64,000 nucleotides of DNA, from positions 1-64,000 of the forward strand of contig JALNXH010000002.1 of assembly GCA_023230455.1 (NCBI GenBank), in the 5' to 3' direction. This stretch comes from Rhodocyclaceae bacterium (GTDB lineage Bacteria; Pseudomonadota; Gammaproteobacteria; Burkholderiales; Rhodocyclaceae). A model generated the notes under the pieces. That model had not been told where the DNA came from. It ran no database searches and saw only the letters and a list, made by a program, of their open reading frames with translations. Positions 34,193-40,958 of the stretch are shown one piece after another. The position numbers and the translations under genes were made by a program. How positions within the stretch are numbered: position 1 is the first letter of the stretch; each line of letters opens with the position of its first letter.

Positions 34193-34230
34193 AAATGAAT
34201 CAGGGGACCCGCGGGTCCCCTGATTCATTT
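34193..34230. repeat. Perfect 38-bp palindrome between converging topB and rhlE
   Basis: Each half is AAATGAATCAGGGGACCCG, centred between 34211 and 34212, with no mismatch and no loop. A bidirectional terminator is possible but there is only TTT/AAA at the ends. The form also fits a REP-like or insertion-derived element. Confidence 0.95.
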
Positions 34231-34246
34231 AGCGTTTGCGCTGTTT

Positions 34247-35545
34247 TCAGCGATGCCGCTGGCCGCTGTGATGGCTGGCCGAGGGGCTCTTTCCCGCCGG
34301 CCGCGGCGGTCCGCCGCGGCTTGGTGTGGAGGAGCGCCCTTCGGTGCGCCTTGGCTGCGGCTTGCCGCGCGACGGGGCCGATGCGGAGACCGGATTGGCG
34401 CTGGGTTCGAATCCCGGCAGGATGCTGGTCTGTAGATCGCGCTTGATGAGCCGTTCGATGTCGCGCAATTGGATACGTTCGTCGTGGCTGACCAGCGAGA
34501 GTGCTTCCCCTTCGGAGCCGGCGCGGCCTGTGCGGCCGATGCGGTGTACATAGTCCTCGGGCACGTTGGGCAGTTCGTAGTTCACCACCCGCGGCAGCTG
34601 GTCGATGTCGATGCCGCGCGCGGCGATGTCGGTGGCTACCAGCGCGGCCAGTTTGCCGGCCTTGAAGTCGGCCAAGGCGCGGGTTCGCGCACCCTGCGTC
34701 TTGTCGCCATGGATGGCTGCCGAACGGACGCCGGCTTGGTCGAGCTTGCGCGCCAGGGCGTCGGCGCCGTGCTTGGTGCGGGTGAATACCAGCGTTTGAT
34801 GCCAGCCGTGGTTCTCGAACAGGTGCAGCAGGGCGTCGCGCTTGCGTTCCTTGTCCACGCGGATCACCGACTGGGTGACCAGTTCGGTTGGGCTGTTGCG
34901 GCGGGCCACTTCCACCATCACCGGATTTCGCAGCACTGTATGCGCCAGCTCGCGTACTTCGGAGGCGAAGGTGGCGGAGAACATCAGGTTCTGGCGTTGC
35001 TTGGGCAGCCGCTCGATGATTTTGCGGATGTCGCGGATGAAACCCATGTCGAGCATGCGATCGGCTTCGTCGAGCACCAGGGTGGCGACGGCACCCAGAT
35101 CGATGGTGCGCTGGGTCAGGTGGTCGAGCAGCCGGCCCGGCGTGGCGACGACGATATCGACGCCGCGACGCAGAACCTGTACCTGGGGTTGCATACCGAC
35201 GCCGCCGAAGACGGCGAGGCTGCGTATCGGCACATGCTTGCCGTAGGTGCGGATGCTTTCCTGCACCTGGGCCGCGAGTTCGCGAGTGGGGACGAGGATC
35301 AGGGCGCGCGGACGATTGCGCGAAACCCGCTCCAGCGGGCTGTCGCCCTGGTTGGTCAGCCTTTGCAGAATGGGCAGGACGAAGGCGGCGGTTTTCCCGG
35401 TGCCGGTCTGGGCCATGGCTTCGAGGTCGCTGCCGGCGAGGACGTGGGGAATGGCTTCGCGCTGGATCGGCGTGGGGGTGTCGTAACCCTGTTCGACAAT
35501 GGCGCGCAGAATCCCGGCCGAAAGGCCGAGGTCGGTGAATTGCAT
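34247..35545 (-). CDS. rhlE: DEAD-box RNA helicase RhlE-type
   Basis: This 432-residue ATP-dependent RNA helicase carries the DEAD-box motifs in order: Q-motif region (TPTPIQREAIPHVL), motif I AQTGTGKT, Ia PTRELA, Ib ATPGRLLD, II DEAD, III SAT, V ATDIAARGIDID and VI HRIGRTGRAG. A basic, Ser/Pro/Arg-rich tail follows from about residue 385, typical of RhlE-like RNA anchors. The ATG giving MQFTDLGLS follows a good ribosome-binding site (GGAGAAAC); a longer frame upstream lacks family features. A 208-base gap to the upstream gene implies its own promoter and a long leader. Confidence 0.93.
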   Translation of the reverse strand: MQFTDLGLSAGILRAIVEQGYDTPTPIQREAIPHVLAGSDLEAMAQTGTGKTAAFVLPILQRLTNQGDSPLERVSRNRPRALILVPTRELAAQVQESIRTYGKHVPIRSLAVFGGVGMQPQVQVLRRGVDIVVATPGRLLDHLTQRTIDLGAVATLVLDEADRMLDMGFIRDIRKIIERLPKQRQNLMFSATFASEVRELAHTVLRNPVMVEVARRNSPTELVTQSVIRVDKERKRDALLHLFENHGWHQTLVFTRTKHGADALARKLDQAGVRSAAIHGDKTQGARTRALADFKAGKLAALVATDIAARGIDIDQLPRVVNYELPNVPEDYVHRIGRTGRAGSEGEALSLVSHDERIQLRDIERLIKRDLQTSILPGFEPSANPVSASAPSRGKPQPRRTEGRSSTPSRGGPPRPAGKSPSASHHSGQRHR

Positions 35546-35753
35546 GTGTTTCTCCTGGAGCCGGCCACCTACGCAAACGCAGGCCAGTCTGGGCAGGAAT
35601 TCCGTGGGGGGTACTACCGGAGAAGCGGAGATTCGCTTGTCAGGGACGGCCGGCGGACTGTCGCTCGGCCAAAGAGAGCCGCGACTGTAGCATGTTGCGC
35701 TGCAAAAGACCACGACTTCCTGAGAATGCCGCGGACTCCCTCGCCGCACTCCC
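35546..35753 (-). other. Spacer upstream of rhlE
   Basis: No gene is seen in this 208-base stretch. On the minus strand it would be the rhlE promoter region and leader. I could find a TACAGT-like -10 but no convincing -35. Confidence 0.4.
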
Positions 35754-36908
35754 TCAGGCGGCAAGCAGCGGCGGAACTTGCCTCGCCCACGTCTGGCGCT
35801 CCTTGGCGGCTATGGCGCCGACCAGCGCGAAACCCAGCGTTTTGCCCGTTCTGTCGGCGAAGATTGCGCGGACCCCGTCGATGCATGCCTCCTCGCGCCA
35901 CTCGCCAACACTGCCGGGCGGCGGCGGACAGACCACGGTGGGGCAGGCCGGTGTCTTCACCACCACCGGCATCGCCGGGTAATGCACCGCCGTCGGCGTG
36001 CCGGCCAGCGTTTTCGCCAGCGCCCGCGCTTGCTGCATGATCGGCATGACGAAGGGCAGCAGATGGCCTTCGACTTCGGCGCAATCGCCAAGCGCGTAAA
36101 TATCCGCCGCCGAAGTCGCCAGCAGGCGATCGACGCCGATGCCGCGGCCAACCCGCAAGCCGGCCCCCTGGGCGAGCGCGGTTTTCGGCCGCAGTCCCAC
36201 TGCGGAGAGGACAAGGTCGGCCTTGCGGACGCTGCCGCTACTGTCGGTTATTCGATAGCCCTGCCCCATCCGTTCGACGCGGGCGATGCCGACGCCGAAA
36301 TGGAACGCGATGCCGGCACCTTCCAGCGCTGTCCGAAACGCCGCCGCGGCGCCCGGCGGCAGCAAACGGCCGAGCGGTTGCGGGGCGATGTCGTAGACGT
36401 CGACGCCGATCCCGGCCGCACTCAGGTCGTTGGCGAATTCGCAGCCGATCAGGCCGGCGCCGAGCAAAGCAACATGCCGCGCACCCAGTAGCCGATCGCG
36501 CCAGCGCGCATAGTCGGCAAGCGTGTTGACCGACAGCACCTCCCCGGCGCCGTCGCCGTCGATCGGCAGGCGGATCGGCTGGGCGCCGAGGGCCAGCACC
36601 AGCTGCGCGTAGCTCACCGGGCCGGCGCTGGTTTCGATGCGCCGAGCGGTGGGCACGATGGCATCCACGGTTACGCCGGCACGGATTTCGATGCCGAGCT
36701 GGGCGGCGAGGGCCTCCCGCGGCGCGCTGACCAGTTGTGCCGGGGTCTTGCCGCTGGCGAGCCCGTTGGAGAGCATCGGCTTGGAATAGAAGTCCGCCGT
36801 GTCGGCGGCGATCAGGACCACGGGAACGGCGGTATCCAGCTTGCGCAGCTCCCGGGCCAGGGTTACGCCGGCGAGGCCGCTGCCGACGATGACGATGGGG
36901 GCAATCAT
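35754..36908 (-). CDS. FAD/NAD(P)H oxidoreductase, probable rubredoxin reductase
   Basis: The 384-residue flavoprotein has the FAD-binding GxGxxG (IVIVGSGLAGVTLARELR), a second Rossmann motif for NAD(P)H (ALLGAGLIGCEFANDL) and the FAD-ribityl segment IYALGDCAEV. It lies four bases after a rubredoxin gene and downstream of rubrerythrin, so it most likely reduces rubredoxin with NAD(P)H to drive peroxide reduction. The C-terminal ~90 residues contain a Cys-Pro-rich stretch (KTPACPTVVCPPPPG) that is unusual. Electron donor preference is not readable. Confidence 0.88.
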   Translation of the reverse strand: MIAPIVIVGSGLAGVTLARELRKLDTAVPVVLIAADTADFYSKPMLSNGLASGKTPAQLVSAPREALAAQLGIEIRAGVTVDAIVPTARRIETSAGPVSYAQLVLALGAQPIRLPIDGDGAGEVLSVNTLADYARWRDRLLGARHVALLGAGLIGCEFANDLSAAGIGVDVYDIAPQPLGRLLPPGAAAAFRTALEGAGIAFHFGVGIARVERMGQGYRITDSSGSVRKADLVLSAVGLRPKTALAQGAGLRVGRGIGVDRLLATSAADIYALGDCAEVEGHLLPFVMPIMQQARALAKTLAGTPTAVHYPAMPVVVKTPACPTVVCPPPPGSVGEWREEACIDGVRAIFADRTGKTLGFALVGAIAAKERQTWARQVPPLLAA

Positions 36909-36912
36909 GGCT

Positions 36913-37077
36913 TCAGATCTCGACCATCTCGAAGTCGCCCTTGGCGACGCCGCAGTCCGGGCAGGCCCAGTCGTCGGGGACGACGGCCCAGGGCGTTCCG
37001 GGAGCGATGCCGTGTTCGGGATCGCCCGCCGCTTCGTCGTAGGTATAGCCGCATACGATGCATTTCCAGGTTTTCAT
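36913..37077 (-). CDS. Rubredoxin
   Basis: This 54-residue protein (MKTWKCIVCGYTYDEAAGDP... to DFEMVEI) has the two CxxCG loops of rubredoxin, Cys6-x2-Cys9-Gly and Cys39-x2-Cys42-Gly, which bind one iron. It would carry electrons from the downstream reductase to the upstream rubrerythrin. It lies 33 bases after the rubrerythrin gene and 4 bases before the reductase gene. Confidence 0.95.
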   Translation of the reverse strand: MKTWKCIVCGYTYDEAAGDPEHGIAPGTPWAVVPDDWACPDCGVAKGDFEMVEI

Positions 37078-37110
37078 GATTCGTTTCCTTTCTTGAATGG
37101 TTTGCAGTGT

Positions 37111-37587
37111 TCAGCTGGCGATCCTGGCCAACTGGTCCTTGTAGTGGTTGGCATGGCGCTCCTCGACCTTGGCCAACGCGGCGAAACGCTTGGCGGCCTT
37201 GGCGAGGGTGGCGGAGAACAGCGCCGCATGCTCCTTCGATTCGGCGATCTGCGCGTCGATTTCCTTTACCGCGTCGCTGCGGCCCTCGGCTTCGGCGGCG
37301 TGGCGGAACGACGGGTACATCTCGGTGTACTCGTAGGTTTCGCCGGCGATGGCCATTTCGAGACAGCGTGCGGGGTTCATGTCCGCCGCCGGATAGAGCA
37401 GGTCGAGGTGGCCGAAAGCGTGTTGCACTTCCTGGTCGGCGGTTTCCTCGAATGCCCTTGCCGTGGCTTCGTCGCCGGCGGCCCGGCAGAGCTTGGCGAA
37501 GTAGCGGTACTTGATGTGGGCCATCGATTCGCCGGCGAAGGCGGATTCGATGTTCTTGAGGGTGATGGATTCTGTCTGCGTTGCCAT
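37111..37587 (-). CDS. Rubrerythrin (diiron domain only)
   Basis: Rubrerythrin reduces hydrogen peroxide at a diiron site. The 158-residue protein has the ferritin-like four-helix pattern: Glu in FAGESMAHIKYRYFA, ETADQEVQHAFGHL, GETYEYTEMYP and VEERHANHYKDQL. The C-terminal rubredoxin domain of the classic protein is absent and is supplied by the separate rubredoxin gene downstream. A strong ribosome-binding site (AAGGAG) precedes the ATG. oxyR lies upstream in the same direction. Confidence 0.93.
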   Translation of the reverse strand: MATQTESITLKNIESAFAGESMAHIKYRYFAKLCRAAGDEATARAFEETADQEVQHAFGHLDLLYPAADMNPARCLEMAIAGETYEYTEMYPSFRHAAEAEGRSDAVKEIDAQIAESKEHAALFSATLAKAAKRFAALAKVEERHANHYKDQLARIAS

Positions 37588-37642
37588 GATCGATCTCCTT
37601 TAAAGCGTCGGTTGATGAGTGACGCTTTGCAGCTTAGGGAGA

Positions 37643-37696
37643 ATAGATTGTCTAATCCAATCGATTATTTGTAATCGATAGATTGTTAATTGCTAT
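37643..37696 (-). promoter_or_regulatory. Probable OxyR-type operator/promoter of the rubrerythrin operon
   Basis: The AT-rich stretch between oxyR and rubrerythrin contains a perfect inverted repeat, ATCGATTA (37660-37667) and TAATCGAT (37672-37679), flanked by ATAG (37643-37646) and CTAT (37693-37696) and a GATT-N4-AATC element (37646-37657). Half-sites recur about once per helical turn, as in OxyR sites. A TATTCT -10 (37645-37640, minus strand) without a -35 fits an activator-dependent promoter. The OxyR assignment is inferred from location. Confidence 0.5.
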
Positions 37697-37726
37697 TGGC
37701 CGTAGGTAGGGCGATAGGGCGGGCGC

Positions 37727-38641
37727 TCAGCGGGTCACCGGATGGGTGCCCGGCAGACGACTCTCCAGCACCGCCTTGCGTACCAGATCGACAGCCTGGT
37801 GGCGGGGGAAGCTGGCGCGCCAGACCAGGCCGACGCGGCGCGTCGGCTGCGGCTCGACGAACGGCCGCACGCGCAGCAGCGGATCCTTGGCGCCGATGCC
37901 GTCGACCGCCGAGGCCGGCATAACGGTCAGGCCGAGGCCGCTGGCGACCATATGGCGTATGGTTTCCAGTGAGCTGCCTTCGAGGATATGCGGCGACACG
38001 CCGGCCTCGGCGCGGGCGCAGAGATCCAGCACCTGATCGCGGAAACAGTTGCCGGCTCCGAGCATCAGCAGCGGGGCGTCGAGCAGGTCGGCCGGGGCGA
38101 TGGCCTTGTACTTGGCGAGCGGGCTGGCGACGGGCAGCAGCACGCGAAATTGTTCGTCATACACCGATTGCACCACCAGCCCAGGCTCTTCGACGGGCAG
38201 GGCGAGGATGGCGATGTCGAGTTCGCTGTTCTTGATCTTTTCCAGCAGGCGCACGGTGAAATTTTCCTCGATCACCAAGGGCATCTCCGGCGCCCCTTCC
38301 TTGAGCTTGGGTACCAGCCGCGGCAGCAGATAGGGGGCGATGGTGTAGATGCAGCCGAGCCGCAACGTGCCGGCCAGCGGATTCCTTCCCGCCGCGGCGA
38401 TTTCGCCGACCTTGGCGGTTTCCGCCAGCACGCATTCGGCCTGGGCGACGACGCGGGCGCCGATGTCGGTGACGCGCACTTCGTTGGGCGCCCGCTCGAA
38501 GAGGATCACGCCGAGTTCTTCCTCGAGCTTTTTTACTGCCACCGAAAGCGTCGGCTGTGAGACATAGCAGCGCTCGGCGGCGCGGCCGAAGTGCCGCTCG
38601 CGGGCGAGGGCGACGATGTAGCGCAGTTCGGTGAGGGTCAT
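37727..38641 (-). CDS. oxyR: Hydrogen-peroxide-sensing LysR regulator OxyR
   Basis: OxyR activates antioxidant genes when peroxide forms an intramolecular disulfide. The 304-residue protein has an N-terminal LysR helix-turn-helix (MTLTELRYIVALARERHFGRAA...) and, in the effector domain, GAGNCFRDQVLDLC, which puts the two redox cysteines at residues 199 and 208, exactly the E. coli positions. The RDQ between them is also conserved. Its best candidate target in the window is the rubrerythrin-rubredoxin-reductase operon 140 bases downstream. Confidence 0.94.
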   Translation of the reverse strand: MTLTELRYIVALARERHFGRAAERCYVSQPTLSVAVKKLEEELGVILFERAPNEVRVTDIGARVVAQAECVLAETAKVGEIAAAGRNPLAGTLRLGCIYTIAPYLLPRLVPKLKEGAPEMPLVIEENFTVRLLEKIKNSELDIAILALPVEEPGLVVQSVYDEQFRVLLPVASPLAKYKAIAPADLLDAPLLMLGAGNCFRDQVLDLCARAEAGVSPHILEGSSLETIRHMVASGLGLTVMPASAVDGIGAKDPLLRVRPFVEPQPTRRVGLVWRASFPRHQAVDLVRKAVLESRLPGTHPVTR

Positions 38642-38648
38642 GGCTGAA

Positions 38649-38996
38649 TTATGCCTGCCGTTTCAGATGGCTGCCGCATCCTGCGCAACAGTCGCTGGCG
38701 CCGAAGCCGGGAACCGGAATGGCGCCGGCGGTCGCGCGGTTCAGTAGACACTCGGCGACGGTACTGCGGACCACCTCGGTGATCCGCACGCCCGGTGCGG
38801 CCAGCAGATAGTCGATATGCCAGTGCAGCCGCTTCTTCTGCGCCCGATGGCGGGCGATGCGCGCTTCGAAGTTGCGCCGCGCCGAACCGGTGTAAACGTA
38901 GCGCCCAGCGGGAAATTCGCAAACGCCCAAGGCGCCGACGGCGATGCGGAGCGTGCGTGGTACGTCGATCAGCAACTGATAAGTGCAGTCGTTCAC
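38649..38996 (-). CDS. GIY-YIG nuclease family protein (DUF123), GTG start
   Basis: The 115-residue protein has the GIY-YIG-like segment AGRYVYTGSA (residues 30-39), a conserved basic HRAQKKRLHWHIDYLL stretch and C-terminal cysteines (CLLNR, SDCCAGCGSH) that may bind zinc. It fits the DUF123 group of small GIY-YIG proteins, which are predicted nucleases of unknown target. The GTG start overlaps the stop of the upstream LysR gene (GTGA). It ends 7 bases before oxyR starts. Confidence 0.82.
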   Translation of the reverse strand: MNDCTYQLLIDVPRTLRIAVGALGVCEFPAGRYVYTGSARRNFEARIARHRAQKKRLHWHIDYLLAAPGVRITEVVRSTVAECLLNRATAGAIPVPGFGASDCCAGCGSHLKRQA

Positions 38997-39919
38997 GGTA
39001 TGTACGGGAGTTCGATCTGGTCGCTGCGCGTGGCGCCGGCCGACAGCGCATGGCAGGCGGCGAGAAATTCGCGCATCGCCGCCGTGTGGTATTTGTCGGT
39101 ATGCCAGAGGAACTGGAAGCGCCGCCGCAGATCGAGCGGCGGCGTCTTCAGCGCGACCAGGCTGCCACGCCGGAAGGCCTCGCGCAACGCTAGGCGCGAG
39201 ATGCAGCCGATGCCGAGCCCGGATTCGACCGCGCGTTTGATGGCTTCGGTGTGCTCCAGTTCGAGGCGGACTCGCGGCTCCAGGCCCGCGCGATGCACCG
39301 CCTGATCGAATACCTCGCGCGTGCCCGAACCGCGCTCGCGCAGGATCCAGGGTTCCTGCATCAGCCGCTCCATGCTCAGCGCACGCTTGCGCGCCAGCGG
39401 ATGGTCGGGCGGGCAGAACACCACCAGCTCGTCCTCCAGCCACGGCTCGACATGCAGATCGGGATGGTGACAGGCGCCTTCGATCATGCCGACGTCCAGA
39501 TCGAAGCCGGCGACCTGCTCGACGATGGTTGCGGTGTTGTGCACATTGAGCTGAATCCGGGCCTCGCCATGCTTTTGCAGCATGCCGGCGACGATCAGCG
39601 TGGCCAGGTAGTTGCCGATGGTGAGCGTTGCACCGATGCGCAGCGGGCCGAGCCCGGCGCGGCCGGCGAGCAGGTCTTCGATCTCGCGCGCGCGGTCGAG
39701 CAGCTCCACGGCCTTCGGCAGCAACTGCTCGCCGAGGGTATTCAGGCGCAGCGCTTTGCCGATGCGGTCGAACAGCTGGCAGTCGAACTGCCGCTCCATG
39801 TCCGAGAGCGACGTGCTGGCGGCCGACTGCGACAGCGCAAGCTGCTCAGCGGCGGCGGAGACGCTGCCGCGGCGGGCGACGGCGACGAACACTTCGGTCT
39901 GGCGTAGGCTGAATCTCAT
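38993..39919 (-). CDS. LysR-family regulator, FinR/YeiE-like, divergent from fpr
   Basis: The 308-residue protein starts MRFSLRQTEVFVAVARRGSVSAAAEQLALSQ-like LysR DNA-binding sequence and continues into a substrate-binding effector domain (LRIGATLTIGNYLATLI...). Its N-terminus is closest, from memory, to the YeiE/FinR group; in pseudomonads FinR is divergent from and controls fpr. Here it is likewise divergent from a ferredoxin-NADP reductase gene with a 91-base shared region, so it probably regulates fpr. The inducer is unknown. Confidence 0.85.
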   Translation of the reverse strand: MRFSLRQTEVFVAVARRGSVSAAAEQLALSQSAASTSLSDMERQFDCQLFDRIGKALRLNTLGEQLLPKAVELLDRAREIEDLLAGRAGLGPLRIGATLTIGNYLATLIVAGMLQKHGEARIQLNVHNTATIVEQVAGFDLDVGMIEGACHHPDLHVEPWLEDELVVFCPPDHPLARKRALSMERLMQEPWILRERGSGTREVFDQAVHRAGLEPRVRLELEHTEAIKRAVESGLGIGCISRLALREAFRRGSLVALKTPPLDLRRRFQFLWHTDKYHTAAMREFLAACHALSAGATRSDQIELPYIP

Positions 39920-39956
39920 ATAGGAAATACCGAATGATGTAATCGGATAAATCCAT

Positions 39957-39985
39957 TTTACTCATATGGCGCGGCTTCCTAGAAT
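39957..39985 (+). promoter_or_regulatory. Sigma-70 promoter of fpr
   Basis: TTTACT (39957-39962) and TAGAAT (39980-39985) are spaced by 17 bases, four and five matches to consensus. It lies in the region shared with the divergent LysR gene, next to a CCGAATGATGTAATCGGAT-like imperfect dyad that could be its operator. Confidence 0.65.
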
Positions 39986-40010
39986 CCACGCATCGAGCAA
40001 GGAGTCCGCC

Positions 40011-40787
40011 ATGAGCAACCTCAACACCGAAACCGTACTCAGCGTCCACCACTGGAACGAAAGCCTGTTCAGCTTCCGCACCACGCGCGATCCCGGTTTG
40101 CGCTTCGAGAACGGCCAGTTCGTGATGATCGGCCTTGAAGTCGAAGGCCGGCCGTTGCTGCGTGCCTACAGTATCGCCAGCGCGAACTACGCCGATCACC
40201 TCGAATTCTTCAGCATCAAGGTGCCCGACGGCCCGCTGACGTCGCGGCTACAGCATCTGCAACCGGGCCAGCAGATCAAGGTCAGCCGCAAGCCGACGGG
40301 AACGTTGGTGCTGCACGACCTGCGTCCGGGAAAGCATCTCTACCTGTTCGCCACCGGTACCGGGCTGGCGCCGTTCATGAGCGTGATCCAGGACCCGGAC
40401 GCCTATGCGCGCTTCGAAAAGATCGTGCTGATCCACGGCGTGCGCACCGTGAGCGAACTGGCCTACGCCGACTTCATCGAGAACGAGCTGGTGGAAAACG
40501 AGTTCTTCGGCGAGGAGGCAATGCAGAAGCTGATTTATTACCCGACGGTGACGCGCGAACCCTATCGTAATCGGGGCCGGCTGACCGAGCTGATCGACAA
40601 TGGCAAACTGTTTGCCGATATCGGCCTGCCTGCGCTCGACCCGGCCCATGATCGGGTGATGATCTGCGGCAGTCCGGCGATGCTGGAAGACAGCTGCAAG
40701 CTGCTTGACGCGCGCGGCTTCGAAATCTCGCCGCGCATCGGCGTCCCCGGTGACTATGTGATCGAACGGGCTTTTGTGGAGAAATAG
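40011..40787 (+). CDS. fpr: Ferredoxin-NADP+ reductase
   Basis: Fpr exchanges electrons between NADPH and ferredoxin or flavodoxin. The 258-residue enzyme has the FAD motif RAYS (51-54), the NADP-binding LYLFATGTGLAPFMSVI and CGSPAMLED, and ends in AFVEK, the terminus of the bacterial subclass I enzymes that lack the plant-type Tyr. The ATG follows AAGGAG; an upstream in-frame ATG has no such site. The last codons form one arm of a long inverted repeat. Confidence 0.95.
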   Translation: MSNLNTETVLSVHHWNESLFSFRTTRDPGLRFENGQFVMIGLEVEGRPLLRAYSIASANYADHLEFFSIKVPDGPLTSRLQHLQPGQQIKVSRKPTGTLVLHDLRPGKHLYLFATGTGLAPFMSVIQDPDAYARFEKIVLIHGVRTVSELAYADFIENELVENEFFGEEAMQKLIYYPTVTREPYRNRGRLTELIDNGKLFADIGLPALDPAHDRVMICGSPAMLEDSCKLLDARGFEISPRIGVPGDYVIERAFVEK

Positions 40788-40814
40788 ATAGCGTCTATTC
40801 TCCACAAAAGCCCG
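40767..40814 (+). repeat. Inverted repeat formed by the fpr 3' end and the sequence after its stop
   Basis: CGGGCTTTTGTGGAGAAATAGA (40767-40788, written here as 22 bases in two parts: CGGGCTTTTGTGGAG then AAATAGA) is matched downstream by TCTATTCTCCACAAAAGCCCG (TCTATTCTCCA then CAAAAGCCCG, 40794-40814) with a single base missing. The right arm repeats, in reverse, the coding end of fpr. No U-run follows, and a second small hairpin, GGGCAA/TTGCCC at 40817-40832, is adjacent. Confidence 0.9.
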
Positions 40815-40958
40815 GTGGGCAAATTGTTGCCCGCCCCTTCCCGCCTTCCCTCGCGGGGGAGGTGATCAATCGGCTCGCCGCGCTCGATTTATAACCGGGC
40901 GCCGCGCGCCGGTCTTTCGGACTAAGCTGCGCGCAACGACACGCACGCGGGAGGCGGC

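Noticed and set aside
34195..34446. Two short frames starting MNQGTRGSPDSF on opposite strands
   Set aside because: They begin identically only because they start in the 38-bp palindrome; the rest lies in rhlE or topB in other frames.
40248..40805. 185-residue minus-strand frame over fpr starting MENRRYLFLHKSPF
   Set aside because: It is antisense to fpr and its start is created by the inverted repeat at the fpr end.
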